From assembly GCA_947624975.1 (NCBI GenBank), contig CANQMP010000016.1, forward strand, positions 1 through 39,236: a stretch of 39,236 nt of DNA, written 5' to 3'. The stretch comes from Candidatus Gastranaerophilales bacterium (GTDB lineage Bacteria; Cyanobacteriota; Vampirovibrionia; Gastranaerophilales; Gastranaerophilaceae). Every line of letters begins with the position of its first letter. The stretch's first letter is position 1. The position numbers and the translations under genes are program-made. Below the pieces are notes generated by a model. It had not been told where the DNA came from, did no database searches, and saw only the letters and a list, made by a program, of their open reading frames with translations. Below, in pieces: positions 16,117 through 25,069 of the stretch.

Positions 16117-17499
16117 TTAAACCCTTCCGTAAATGTCCTCGTAGCGAACGATATCATCTTCAATAAGCGGAGAACCTTTTTGTACTTCGATTATTTCAAG
16201 ATGTTCTTTGTAGGGATTTTGGAGTGAATGAATTGCCTTTAACGGTATATCCACACTGTGTCCGGGTGATAAGATTATCTCTTTGCCTTCCAAAACGACC
16301 TTTGCCGTTCCCGATAACACAACCCAGTGTTCGCTTCTGAAATTGTGCGACTGAACGGAAAGCCTTTGTGCGGGGTTAACATGAATTATCTTTGTCAAAA
16401 ACCCTTCTCCCTGAGCAATTACCGTGTAAAATCCCCACGGACGGTAAACCGTTTTGTGAATGAGATGTGTGTTATCGTTTTGCTTTTTGAGCATTTCATA
16501 AATATGTTTTACATCCTGCGTTCTGTCTTTTTTACATGCCAAAATCGCATCTTCGGTTTCAACAATTACCGTGTCCTCTAAACCTATTGTTGCAACGAGT
16601 TTTGAGGAAGAATAGACAAATGAATTTTTTGAACCTTCGTCTAAAACATGCCCGACAAAAACATTTCCATCTTCATCTTTTTTGCTGATATCATAAATAG
16701 ACTGCCATGAGCCTAAATCGTTCCAGTCGCTTTCAAGCTTGACGAGTGCAATTTTATCCGATTTTTCCATTACGGCATAATCTATTGAAATCGAAGGCAT
16801 TTTGTCAAAATTTATAAACGGAATTTCATCGGATTTTGTAAAATCAAATTCTTCCGAAATCTTTGCTATATCGGGGGCATGCTTAATTGTTTCTTCAAGA
16901 AGAACCGACGCTTTGAACATGAATATTCCGCTGTTCCAAAAATACGTTCCTGCTTGAAGATATTTTTTTGCGGTTTGAACATCGGGTTTTTCGACAAATT
17001 CCTTAACATTGTATCCGTCGAAGATTTTTTCGCCCGTGTTAATATATCCGAAACCTGTTTCGGGATAATCGGGTTTTATGCCGAAAGTTACAATATATCC
17101 GTCATTTGCGAGTTGTTCGCCTTTTTTGACCGTTGATAAAAATTTTTCGTTGTCGTTGATAAGATGATCCGACGGCAAAACGATAATTACAGGGTCGGAA
17201 TTTGATTTAGTCATTATGTATTTAGTTGCCAAAACGATAGCGGGAGCCGTGTTTTTCGCAACGGGTTCGGATAAAACAGTCGGATTTTCGCAAAGTTCGC
17301 CAAGCTGCATTTTTACATTGGAAACATGTTTGGTATTGGTTATGCTTACGATATTTTTTGTACAGCCCGAAAGTCTTTCAAATGTCGCTTGTAAAAGACT
17401 TTTTTCAGAATTCAAGTTTAAGAGCTGCTTTGGATAAAGCTCCCTTGATAAAGGCCATAACCTGCTCCCTGAACCGCCCGCAAGAATAATTCCGTACAT
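16117..17499 (-). CDS. manC: Mannose-1-phosphate guanylyltransferase / mannose-6-phosphate isomerase-type (ManC)
   Basis: The enzyme makes GDP-mannose from mannose 1-phosphate and GTP for polysaccharide synthesis. The 460-residue product has the nucleotidyltransferase signature A-G-G-S-G-S-R-L-W-P-L-S-R-E-L-Y-P-K-Q (residues 7-25), F-V-E-K-P, W-N-S-G-I-F-M-F, W-N-D-L-G-S-W, and a C-terminal cupin (about 345-460) with R-P-W-G-F-Y and S-V-Q-S-H-N-F-R-S-E-H-W-V-V. That is the ManC/CpsB two-domain layout. AGGAG 7 nt before ATG 17499 fixes the start; an in-frame ATG at 17523 overlaps this box and is rejected. It is divergent from slt. No GDP-sugar or capsule genes flank it. Confidence 0.9.
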   Translation of the reverse strand: MYGIILAGGSGSRLWPLSRELYPKQLLNLNSEKSLLQATFERLSGCTKNIVSITNTKHVSNVKMQLGELCENPTVLSEPVAKNTAPAIVLATKYIMTKSNSDPVIIVLPSDHLINDNEKFLSTVKKGEQLANDGYIVTFGIKPDYPETGFGYINTGEKIFDGYNVKEFVEKPDVQTAKKYLQAGTYFWNSGIFMFKASVLLEETIKHAPDIAKISEEFDFTKSDEIPFINFDKMPSISIDYAVMEKSDKIALVKLESDWNDLGSWQSIYDISKKDEDGNVFVGHVLDEGSKNSFVYSSSKLVATIGLEDTVIVETEDAILACKKDRTQDVKHIYEMLKKQNDNTHLIHKTVYRPWGFYTVIAQGEGFLTKIIHVNPAQRLSVQSHNFRSEHWVVLSGTAKVVLEGKEIILSPGHSVDIPLKAIHSLQNPYKEHLEIIEVQKGSPLIEDDIVRYEDIYGRV

Positions 17500-17545
17500 A
17501 TCTGCTCTCCTGTTATGTAACATTTTAACATAAAAAATTAATTTC

Positions 17546-17574
17546 TTGAAATATATATTAATTTTTGGTAATAT
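17546..17574 (+). promoter_or_regulatory. Promoter of slt
   Basis: TTGAAA (17546-17551), 17-bp spacer, TAATAT (17569-17574), nine bases, then ATG 17584. No Shine-Dalgarno sequence is present, so the leader is a few bases at most. Confidence 0.5.
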
Positions 17575-17583
17575 ATTTATATA

Positions 17584-19554
17584 ATGTATTTTGGGGATAG
17601 GAAAAAGACGGTTATAGTATCCGTAACAACTTTGTTACTGTTGATTTTTGCGGGAATTTTTACAACGGTTTACCAATCACGTGTAAAGGCCGACAAAATA
17701 TATTCAAGTGCCTTGGAAGATTTTAACAAAGGTGATTATCGAAATGCGTATTATCTTTTTTCTAAAATTTCGCTTTTTTCCGAACTTAAACCCTTTGCGA
17801 TTTATCACAGGGCTGACTGTGCAAGGATGTTGGGCGATGACAAATCCGAAATTAAGCATTATGAATTGCTTTTTAATAATTATCCGAAAAATATTTTGAG
17901 CATTCGCACAAGATATCTTGCGGCGCAAAAACTTGTTGAAACCCGTCCCGCACTTGCAAAAAAATATTTTGAATTTGTTATAAAAAATTCTCCCGACACC
18001 GATTATGCACTCGCATCGGAATATTATCTCGGTGTTTTGCTCAAGAATAAATACAAAGATGAAAAAATTGTTCCAAAATCCGTTCGAGATGATGTTGAAG
18101 GGTATTTTCGCACGTATTTGAAAAAAGCCCCATCGGGCAGGCATGCTTTTAATGCCGTTCAACAGTGGCTTGAATTTTCGGAGGATATTTCCAAAGACGA
18201 TTACCTGCTTATGGCAAAAACCTGTTATCTTTTCGGACGGTATGAAAACGCAAAACAACTTCTTTCCCGTTCGGGAGTTGAGGAAAGCTGGGCATTGGAT
18301 GTAAAAAATTCCGCAGCGATGAAAGATTTTAACAGAGTGAAACTCTTGACCGAAGAAGGTTTGGCGGAATATTCCAATTATGTTCCTGAAGATGAAATTG
18401 TGGATGTAATTGATGTTTACCTTGCAAATTCAGGGTCGTTAGACAAACTTTTGTCGATTTCAAAAGGCAAAGGCAGAGATTATTTGATGAACCTGAATTG
18501 CCAAAACCAAAACGATAAAACCGCTTGTTACAGCAATTTGTATTTAAGTTACCCGAACGGAAGATTTTCTGCTGATGCACTTTCAAACATATTTTTTGCA
18601 AAAATAAAATCAGGCGATGTCGAAAACGCCGTAAAAATCGGGCATGACCATTTGAAAAAATTTCCGAATTCAAACTCTGCACCGATGGTTATGTTTTGGC
18701 TCGGAAAACTTGCACAAAGACAGAATAATTATACCGAATACACAAACCTTTACAGAAATGTGATAATGAATTATCCCGACAGTTATTACGCTTATCGGGC
18801 ATATTTGGCGTTAAATCATTATAATAATGCACTTATTACTGGTAATATTAACCCGAAACCCGTTTTATACCCATATAATTATTCAAACGCAAACATTGCC
18901 GTAAAGCTTGCGGAATTGGGGGATTACGGTGTATTGGAGGAATTTGTTTCCAATGATGACTTTATAAAAAGCTGGATTTTATATAAAAAGGGTGAATATT
19001 CAAATTCCATGCGTCTTGCACGTGATGCGATGGCGAAGCTCGACAAAAAACCTGACAAGTATGATTTACGCTGGAGGCTTGTTTATCCGCTGATATATTT
19101 TGATGATATCCGAAAATATTCGGCTCAAACGGGGAATAACTTACCGTTAATGATAGCTTTGACGAGGGAGGAAAGCTATTTTGACCCTCTTGCGCAGAGT
19201 TCTGCAGGTGCAAGCGGGCTTATGCAGCTAATGCCCTCGACCGCATCAGAGATTAACCGCAGATTTTCGCTGGGTTTGAATATATCCGATGCACTTTTCT
19301 ACCCTTCTTATAATATTATGCTCGGAAATTATTATTATGAATTTTTACGTAAGAACCTTGAGGGTTATGATATATCTTCAGTTGCGGCATACAACGGGGG
19401 AATAGGTTCAATAAAGGACTGGAAAGCAAGAATTCATTACAACGATACTGATGAATTTGTGGAGCAAATCCCTTATCCTGAAACGAAAAATTATGTAAAG
19501 AAGGTTTTTGCTGGTTATTGGAATTATGTTCGGATTTACTCGGGTAACGAATAG
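17584..19554 (+). CDS. Slt-type soluble lytic murein transglycosylase with TPR-like repeats
   Basis: The enzyme cleaves the MurNAc-GlcNAc glycosidic bond of peptidoglycan to give 1,6-anhydro ends. The 656-residue product has one N-terminal membrane anchor (about 8-27), a long alpha-superhelical TPR-like region (about 35-490), and a C-terminal SLT domain with L-P-L-M-I-A-L-T-R-E-E-S-Y-F (catalytic Glu530), G-A-S-G-L-M-Q-L-M-P-S-T-A, N-I-M-L-G-N-Y-Y and A-A-Y-N-G-G. Slt70-family length and architecture fit. It is divergent from manC with no convincing RBS. It is bordered downstream by repeat island B, whose first hairpin (19569-19588) starts 15 bp past the stop. Confidence 0.9.
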   Translation: MYFGDRKKTVIVSVTTLLLLIFAGIFTTVYQSRVKADKIYSSALEDFNKGDYRNAYYLFSKISLFSELKPFAIYHRADCARMLGDDKSEIKHYELLFNNYPKNILSIRTRYLAAQKLVETRPALAKKYFEFVIKNSPDTDYALASEYYLGVLLKNKYKDEKIVPKSVRDDVEGYFRTYLKKAPSGRHAFNAVQQWLEFSEDISKDDYLLMAKTCYLFGRYENAKQLLSRSGVEESWALDVKNSAAMKDFNRVKLLTEEGLAEYSNYVPEDEIVDVIDVYLANSGSLDKLLSISKGKGRDYLMNLNCQNQNDKTACYSNLYLSYPNGRFSADALSNIFFAKIKSGDVENAVKIGHDHLKKFPNSNSAPMVMFWLGKLAQRQNNYTEYTNLYRNVIMNYPDSYYAYRAYLALNHYNNALITGNINPKPVLYPYNYSNANIAVKLAELGDYGVLEEFVSNDDFIKSWILYKKGEYSNSMRLARDAMAKLDKKPDKYDLRWRLVYPLIYFDDIRKYSAQTGNNLPLMIALTREESYFDPLAQSSAGASGLMQLMPSTASEINRRFSLGLNISDALFYPSYNIMLGNYYYEFLRKNLEGYDISSVAAYNGGIGSIKDWKARIHYNDTDEFVEQIPYPETKNYVKKVFAGYWNYVRIYSGNE

Positions 19555-20045
19555 CGGAATTTTTTCTCCCTCACCGAATGGTGAGGGATGGGGTGCGATC
19601 CGCCATTGCGAGCGAATGCCTCAGCTAATTATTTCGCACGAATTGCCGTAATATTTCCCTCTCCCGCAGGGGGAAAGGGAACAAACCCACCCTAGCCGAA
19701 ATTTCTAAATTCGCATGCTCATTAAGAAATTTCCCTCTCGCGGAACAATTCACCGGATTGTTCCGCTCGGCAGAGTCTTACAAAGGGAGGGGAAAACCGT
19801 ACCCCATCTATCCTCCGGACATCTTCCCTATCTGGGGAAGAAATGTTAAGACCCTTAAATATACATTTAGGGTAACAGAAAAGTTCCCTCCCCGGATGTG
19901 GAGGGCTGGGGTGGGGTGCAATTATTTTGGTGCTTTAGCACCCGTAAAGGTCTTCTCACTTCTCACTTTTCACCTTCTCACTTATCACTTAAATATTGCG
20001 TGCAGACTCAGTCTGCCACCTTTCACTTCTCACCCATTTCCCCGC
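19555..20045. repeat. Repeat island B: GC-rich hairpin mosaic
   Basis: This stretch is gene-free. It opens with the hairpin CCCTCACC-gaat-GGTGAGGG (19569-19588), then the ATTGCGAGCGAATGCC module, CCCTCTCCC hairpin, a compound module with a long A/T palindrome and a GCGGAACAAT stem (19698-19766), CTTCCC-tatct-GGGGAAG, CCCTTAAAT/ATTTAGGG, GGTGCTTTAGCACC, and a GCAG-stem hairpin (20002-20016). Nearly every module also occurs in islands A or C, with order and orientation shuffled. The reading frame across 19758-20108 into the downstream gene is a by-product of repeats. Confidence 0.85.
19698..19766. repeat. Compound palindrome module (reverse of 38867-38934)
   Basis: GAAATTTCT...GCATGC...AGAAATTTC (19698-19733), followed by the stem GCGGAACAAT/ATTGTTCCGC (19740-19766). 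The A/T palindrome is the exact reverse complement of 38899-38934. The second stem differs from its counterpart GCAAAACGAT/ATCGTTTTGC at 38867-38891 on both arms, while the flanks are the same. Confidence 0.85.
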
Positions 20046-20081
20046 TACCTGCCATTTTTGAATAGAAAGAGAATAAACATA

Positions 20082-20110
20082 TTTACTATTTCATCAATAT
20101 GTTATATAAT
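20082..20110 (+). promoter_or_regulatory. Promoter of the gene at 20118, leaderless geometry
   Basis: TTTACT (20082-20087), 17-bp spacer, perfect TATAAT (20105-20110), seven bases, then ATG 20118. It has no Shine-Dalgarno sequence. Confidence 0.6.
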
Positions 20111-20117
20111 GTCTGTT

Positions 20118-20819
20118 ATGAACTTGTTTGAAAATATTCTGTACTCATATCTCGCATTTAAAGAAAAATTGCTCCGAAAAAAACTTGAAAAACATCTTAA
20201 ATTTTCAAGCCAAAATTCAACATCTAAAAGGATTTATTCATCATCCGCTACGGTTACTTTAAACGCAGAAACCCAAAAAAACGCTCAAACCGCACTTAAA
20301 AACGCTCAGGATATCTTTACTGCAACAAATGGCGAACCCCATAAAATCCTTGAATTTATTAAATCCAAAGGCACTAAAGTCGTTAAACTTCCAAATGCCG
20401 ACAAAATACTTAACATTATCGGCGAAGAAGAAGGTCTGATAACACCCCTTGAAGGTCTTGAAGCTCTTTATCTCAATATCGTCACTAATTCAGGGTTTTC
20501 TCTAAAGTCAAAACAAATGTTTGTTTTGCGTGAAGGCTCGCTTGACCCATATTATACGGCTCATCAGCTTTATAAGTGGTGTGCCGTCGAATTGAAACTG
20601 CCGGGGTTTGATTATTTGTCACAAAAAATATTTAAAATCTATCTGAACTCCGACGGTTCAATGATTTCTAATCTTAATCTTGATGAAATGCTAGGACTTA
20701 AAGAGGCTATTAATCGCGACAAAGAGGCAACCGATTTTGCACTGGCACTAGTAAGAGTCAAAGAAGGCGGGAAAAAAGTTATCGAAAAAATGAAAACCGA
20801 TGAAGGTGCTCAAATTTAA
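20118..20819 (+). CDS. Hypothetical protein, 233 residues
   Basis: I do not recognise this family. The product begins M-N-L-F-E-N-I-L-Y-S-Y-L-A-F-K-E-K, has a basic helical N-terminus, a Ser/Thr/Ala-rich stretch (about 30-60), and a mixed alpha/beta remainder with W-C-A-V-E-L-K-L-P-G-F-D-Y-L and N-L-D-E-M-L-G-L-K-E-A-I-N. There is no signal peptide or membrane helix; it is probably cytosolic. The ATG at 20109 overlaps the TATAAT box, so 20118 is chosen. Codon use resembles the neighbouring genes, and a strong terminator follows, so it appears to be a real single-gene unit. Confidence 0.7.
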   Translation: MNLFENILYSYLAFKEKLLRKKLEKHLKFSSQNSTSKRIYSSSATVTLNAETQKNAQTALKNAQDIFTATNGEPHKILEFIKSKGTKVVKLPNADKILNIIGEEEGLITPLEGLEALYLNIVTNSGFSLKSKQMFVLREGSLDPYYTAHQLYKWCAVELKLPGFDYLSQKIFKIYLNSDGSMISNLNLDEMLGLKEAINRDKEATDFALALVRVKEGGKKVIEKMKTDEGAQI

Positions 20820-20820
20820 A

Positions 20821-20849
20821 AAAAGAACTCTTTATTGAGTTCTTTTTTT
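20821..20849. terminator. Rho-independent terminator, probably bidirectional
   Basis: Stem AAAAGAACTC / GAGTTCTTTT with loop TTTATT, followed by T residues. An A run on the left gives a T run on the other strand, so it can serve both the 233-residue gene and the minus-strand genes ending at 20875. Confidence 0.85.
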
Positions 20850-20874
20850 ATACATCGAGGAAAAAGGAGGAATA

Positions 20875-21033
20875 TTAAATATCTTTTTTGCCATTAAAAA
20901 TTGAAATTTTATCAAGATTTTTTAGTGAGAAATCTGCGTTAATATCGGTAAGATTTTGACCGTCATTCTTGTTTTTTAAATCTTCCCAATATGTTTTGCT
21001 AAGTTGCGGGTACCCTTTTTGAATTTCACTCAT
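20875..21033 (-). CDS. Small hypothetical protein, 52 residues
   Basis: Start ATG 21033 (M-S-E-I-Q-K-G-Y-P-Q-L-S-K-T-Y-W) has AAGGA at 21041-21045, 7 nt upstream, a strong ribosome site. The frame continues to an earlier ATG at 21087, but that has no such site. The product is polar and has no signal or membrane segment; it ends ...F-N-G-K-K-D-I. It lies just after the GH57 gene on the same strand and before the shared terminator, so it may be its operon partner. The family is not known to me. Confidence 0.5.
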   Translation of the reverse strand: MSEIQKGYPQLSKTYWEDLKNKNDGQNLTDINADFSLKNLDKISIFNGKKDI

Positions 21034-21110
21034 ATTGATTTCCTTTACACAATTCTTATCGGCACAAATTTTAAATAACTTTAACATTTACTGTCTATTG
21101 TAAACAAATG

Positions 21111-23330
21111 TTACAATCTTTTAATTGTCAACAGCATTTCGTTCGGCACAAAATAATCTTTTACGCCGAAATTCGCACTTACAAAGAAAAATTCCATCGT
21201 ATCGCCTTTTTCAATTCCAATATCATCAAACGGAATACTTACATCAACAACGTTATCATAGACGGCTTTTATATTTTTAGCCGTAGAAATCGCCCACAAA
21301 TTGTTCGGAATTGCCTTTACGAGCCTTAAAAGATTTATTTCATTTTCATAAATTGAAATCTGAATTTCGTTATGAAACTTCTCTTTTGAAATAGGCATAA
21401 GGCTTTCCGCCTTTTGAATAATCCTTATGGGCGATAAAATCTGCTTTCTGCTTTGATTTCTCGTGTAAACGTACATCTGATAAACACTATTCAAAACGGT
21501 TTCATTCATTTTGATGTACTCATTAATATAAAATCTCAGGTAGAAGTTGTCTTTATCGTATCCGAAACAAATTTTATCGTAGAATTTATTTTCTTTCAGC
21601 ACAGGTCCGTCGGGAATTTTTATACAGCCTGCGTTTAGCCATCCTGCATCGTCTTTGCCGTCCAATACGGGTGTAAATTCGCCTTTCGGATATCTTGACG
21701 GCTTTGTTATTGCGGAAATCAACGGAGTATCAAGATATTTCGGAACTTCCAAATCAAGATATTTATAAATATTTTTCAAATGTTCTCTGAAAATATAGTC
21801 AAAAATATTGTCACGTCCCGAATCGTTCGGCTCGCCGTACCACCAAAACCAGTCACTACCTTCGCAAATAAACAATTCCCGTCTTGCATCTTCGATATTC
21901 GGGTGAAGCGGATTTTGTTTTACAAATGTGCAAAAATCGTCCCGAACTTGTTTCAGGTAAGTCCATGCCAAATTTTTCAGCGGTTCTCCTATCCAGAGTT
22001 TAAAATTTCTGTTAACCCAGGAGCCGGCACTGACTTTTGGCAGCGGTTTTTGAACATCATGTTCCAGATAATCACTGATAAGAACTGTTTCCAACGTATC
22101 ATCGTTTTCAATAAGAGAATACAAAGTGCTTAAAAATACCGCTCCGTCCTCGCTGTAATTTTCCCAGCAATTTTCCCCGTCCATCGCTATCGTCAAAAGA
22201 TGATTATTATCAGGAGATGACAAAAGCTTACTCTGCTGGATTTTTATACGGTCATAAAGGTCGTTTGCCGCACCTTCGGGCGAATGGTTCGGATACTCAA
22301 AGCCGATAAGGTTTGGTATCAAAGCATCACGGAAAATAATCTTCGTTCCGTTGTAATCGTACGTTTTTAAAAGGTGGTAAGGTTCTTCAATATGACCTCT
22401 GAAATCCCTTGAAAATTCAAATTTTATTGACTCGGACAAAATTCCTTCATCCGAAATCGTCCATTTTACGCCTAATTCCTTGAACAATTCAAGTTCATTA
22501 GCGTCAATACATTGTTCTGACGGCCAGATACCCTTAGGGCGTCTGCCAAAAAGTTCTTCCATCCTGTCAAGTGCAAGCTCGGTTTGAACTTTCGCATCAA
22601 GCGACATTTTTAAATCCGACGGTAATTCATCTTCCGATGTCTTTTTCAAAGATTTTATATCAAGCAATATAGGTAAAATCGGGTGATAATAAGGACTTGT
22701 AGTTATTTCGATTTTGCCCTTTTCCATGAATTTCTTGTACGAAGGGATTATCTGCCTTATAATATCGCGTTGAATTTCTATAATGTTTATTCTGTCATCA
22801 AGCGAGTAGTTTTTTCCTTTTTTAATCAGGTTTTTTAACTCGGGATAAGAATTTTTGTACGACGGGTCAATCCATGCGAGATTAAATAATGCCATTAAAT
22901 CCGAATACTCTTGATTAGAAAAAATTTCGGTATTGTTTTCCTCGTAAAACCTGCATTTTTGGTATAATTCGTTGTATCGCTTGTTCGGAAGTATCATTGA
23001 ATGATAGTTTGCGTCAAAAAAATTGTTTATAATAAATTCTTTGTCATCATTTGTTAAATCGTTGACATCAGTGACCGTAAGCCTTGAATGTATATCGTGA
23101 AAATTGTATTCGCCATAGTTAATCAAGGCATCCAAAAGTGCAGGCACAAGGTTAAAATTCAGTTTTAACTTTTTGAACTTCCTGCAAATCAGCAGCATAT
23201 CAAGATAATCCTTGACAGCGTGAAGTCTTATCCACGGCATCAGATAATCTCCTTGCGGATTAAGCTGATAAACAGGCTGGTGCATATGCCAGTAGAATGC
23301 TATGGACAGTTTTTTGTTTTGACTCATCAT
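21111..23330 (-). CDS. Glycoside hydrolase family 57 protein (alpha-glucan active)
   Basis: GH57 enzymes hydrolyse or transfer alpha-glucans such as starch and glycogen. The 739-residue product starts with the family's F-Y-W-H-M-H-Q-P-V-Y motif (residues 12-21). The nucleophile region is G-I-W-P-S-E-Q (Glu272), and the general acid region is I-A-M-D-G-E-N-C-W-E (Asp384). A GH57 core (about 1-560) is followed by a beta-rich C-terminal part (about 570-739) with W-L-N-A-G-C-I, as in the two-domain amylopullulanase-like members. There is no signal peptide, so it is cytosolic, likely acting on storage glycogen. ATG 23327 is an equally possible start three bases on. Confidence 0.88.
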   Translation of the reverse strand: MMSQNKKLSIAFYWHMHQPVYQLNPQGDYLMPWIRLHAVKDYLDMLLICRKFKKLKLNFNLVPALLDALINYGEYNFHDIHSRLTVTDVNDLTNDDKEFIINNFFDANYHSMILPNKRYNELYQKCRFYEENNTEIFSNQEYSDLMALFNLAWIDPSYKNSYPELKNLIKKGKNYSLDDRINIIEIQRDIIRQIIPSYKKFMEKGKIEITTSPYYHPILPILLDIKSLKKTSEDELPSDLKMSLDAKVQTELALDRMEELFGRRPKGIWPSEQCIDANELELFKELGVKWTISDEGILSESIKFEFSRDFRGHIEEPYHLLKTYDYNGTKIIFRDALIPNLIGFEYPNHSPEGAANDLYDRIKIQQSKLLSSPDNNHLLTIAMDGENCWENYSEDGAVFLSTLYSLIENDDTLETVLISDYLEHDVQKPLPKVSAGSWVNRNFKLWIGEPLKNLAWTYLKQVRDDFCTFVKQNPLHPNIEDARRELFICEGSDWFWWYGEPNDSGRDNIFDYIFREHLKNIYKYLDLEVPKYLDTPLISAITKPSRYPKGEFTPVLDGKDDAGWLNAGCIKIPDGPVLKENKFYDKICFGYDKDNFYLRFYINEYIKMNETVLNSVYQMYVYTRNQSRKQILSPIRIIQKAESLMPISKEKFHNEIQISIYENEINLLRLVKAIPNNLWAISTAKNIKAVYDNVVDVSIPFDDIGIEKGDTMEFFFVSANFGVKDYFVPNEMLLTIKRL

Positions 23331-23341
23331 ACTTCAAACTT

Positions 23342-23370
23342 ATTATATCATTTTTATGCAAAAAATGAAA
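23342..23370 (-). promoter_or_regulatory. Promoter of the GH57 gene
   Basis: On the minus strand TTTCAT (23370-23365), 17-bp spacer and perfect TATAAT (23347-23342). The ATG at 23330 follows 11 bp later, so the leader is only about five bases and carries no Shine-Dalgarno sequence. Confidence 0.45.
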
Positions 23371-23390
23371 CTGTTTTATCTTTTCTTAAT

Positions 23391-24905
23391 CTAATCACGA
23401 TTAATCCAAGGTGCAAGCTGATGTTTTTTACAATAAGCGATGAAATCTGATTTGATTTCCGGTGCAAGAATGTAAAGTGCGATAATATTCGGAACGGACA
23501 TCGCTATCATCATGGCATCTGTGATGTTGATTACGGAAGCGACATTCATAGCCGAACCTATTATGATGAACAAACAGTAAATAACGTCAAATGAAAGGTT
23601 TCGTTTATGACCCTCACCAACAAGGAATGTCCAAGCTTTCTGTCCGTAGTATGCCCAAGAAATAAGAGTTGAAAGGGCAAAAAGTATTACAACTATTGAC
23701 AAAATGTACGGGAAGAACGAAATAACGGATTCAAACGCCGAACTTGCAAGTTCAATACCCGAAATATGACCCACCTGAGTATGGTCGAGAATTCCCGAAA
23801 ATACAATAGCGAAAGATGTCAACAGACAAAGAATACCCGTTAACAAAGTTTCCAAAAGTGCGACAAACCCTTGCGAAGTCGGTTCATTTGTTTTAACCGT
23901 AGCGTAAGCGATAGCAGCAGCACCCGTTCCGGCTTCGTTTGACTGTACCGATCGCCTTAAACCGATTATTATCGTTCCGAAAACACCTCCAGCAACGGCA
24001 TGCGGCGAGAATGCCTCCCTTACAATAAGTGCTATCGCATGAGGTATATGAACAAAATTGGCAAAAATTACGACCAAACCCGCTCCGATATACAAAAAGC
24101 ACATCGCAGGCACAAGAATTGTAGTAATTTTTGAAATACTTTTAATCCCGTCAACAACCGCAAGCCAAACCAAAACAGCGATTATAAGTCCGAAAACCCA
24201 AGCGTATCCGTGCATAAAGCTCTGTTCACCGCCCGTGATTAAGATAAGCTGGTGTGCAGACTGGTTAATCTGAATCATGTTACCGCCTGATATTGCTCCG
24301 CCGATACATAAAACCGCAAATATTGCAGACAAAGGCTGTCCGAGCCATCTCATTTTTTTACGGGTCAAACCGTGTGCAATATAGTGCATCGGTCCGCCCG
24401 AAACCGTTCCGTCAAGGTTAAATCTTCTATATTTTACCGCCAAAGATGCCTCAACAAATTTTATCGACATACCTAAAATCGCACCTGCAAAAATCCAAAA
24501 AGCCGCCCCGGGACCGCCTATTGAAATTGATATTGCAACACCCGCAATACTTCCGATACCTATTGTTCCCGATAATGCCGTCGCAAGTGCCTGAAACGAT
24601 GAAACTTCACCGTTAGAATCCGATGATGAAGAATCCGAAGGCTTTGAAACATTGTCTATCGCATGTTTTAAACCCCAAATAGACACCCCTCTGAAAAACA
24701 GCGTAAAAAATATTCCTGCAAATAATATCCAAAATATTATAATCGGCACATCGGAAGTACCTATTTTTACTGGATAAAATATAATATTTGCAACGGCATC
24801 GGATACCGGTGCAATATGTTTATCCATAAACGCATCAACATTGAATGCGTTTGCTGCTGGAATGTTTAAAAGTAATGTCAAAAATGCGGTTAAAATCTTA
24901 TTCAT
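23391..24905 (-). CDS. AGCS-family sodium:alanine/glycine symporter
   Basis: The 504-residue protein imports small neutral amino acids with Na+. It has about ten to eleven membrane helices and the family pattern F-Q-A-L-A-T-A-L-S-G-T-I-G-I-G-S-I-A-G-V-A, where the usual Asn of 'G-x-G-N-I-x-G-V-A' is Ser. G-G-P-G-A-A-F-W, G-M-S-I-K-F-V-E, G-G-P-M-H-Y and S-N-E-A-G-T-G-A-A follow as expected. The N-terminus is unusual: M-N-K-I-L-T-A-F-L-T-L-L-L-N-I-P-A-A-N-A reads like a cleavable signal peptide in front of the normal start. AAGGA before the ATG supports it. The region up to the TPR gene (24906-25069) holds a small hairpin and a promoter. Confidence 0.88.
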   Translation of the reverse strand: MNKILTAFLTLLLNIPAANAFNVDAFMDKHIAPVSDAVANIIFYPVKIGTSDVPIIIFWILFAGIFFTLFFRGVSIWGLKHAIDNVSKPSDSSSSDSNGEVSSFQALATALSGTIGIGSIAGVAISISIGGPGAAFWIFAGAILGMSIKFVEASLAVKYRRFNLDGTVSGGPMHYIAHGLTRKKMRWLGQPLSAIFAVLCIGGAISGGNMIQINQSAHQLILITGGEQSFMHGYAWVFGLIIAVLVWLAVVDGIKSISKITTILVPAMCFLYIGAGLVVIFANFVHIPHAIALIVREAFSPHAVAGGVFGTIIIGLRRSVQSNEAGTGAAAIAYATVKTNEPTSQGFVALLETLLTGILCLLTSFAIVFSGILDHTQVGHISGIELASSAFESVISFFPYILSIVVILFALSTLISWAYYGQKAWTFLVGEGHKRNLSFDVIYCLFIIIGSAMNVASVINITDAMMIAMSVPNIIALYILAPEIKSDFIAYCKKHQLAPWINRD

Positions 24906-24934
24906 TTATTCTTCCTTTATACCTCGGCATCGTA

Positions 24935-24951
24935 GTTGGGGTAAAACCAAC
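24935..24951. repeat. GTTGGGG hairpin (solitary copy)
   Basis: GTTGGGGTAAAACCAAC forms a small hairpin in the leader region of the AGCS gene. Close relatives are in island C (38730-38748 GTTGGGG..CCCCAAC and 39010-39030). This is the only module of that kind found outside the islands. Confidence 0.5.
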
Positions 24952-25034
24952 TTTTATAAGTGTAGCAAAAACATGCAAAAAAATGTCAAATAGTTACAAA
25001 ATATTAATAATTCTTTTCAAATGCTGTTATTTTT

Positions 25035-25063
25035 TTGTTTTAAGGAAAGATTTAGGTTAGAAT
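25035..25063 (+). promoter_or_regulatory. Promoter of the TPR gene, leaderless geometry
   Basis: TTGTTT (25035-25040), 17-bp spacer, TAGAAT (25058-25063), six bases, ATG 25070. No Shine-Dalgarno sequence. Confidence 0.6.
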
Positions 25064-25069
25064 GTTACT

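Noticed and set aside
17704-18258. 184-residue minus-strand ORF inside slt
   Set aside because: Rich in Phe, Ile and Lys as expected of the complement of AT-rich coding DNA; no start signal and no family likeness.
19758-20117. N-terminal extension of the 20118 gene through island B
   Set aside because: The extension is encoded by repeat modules and passes over the TATAAT promoter; the ATG at 20118 fits the promoter.
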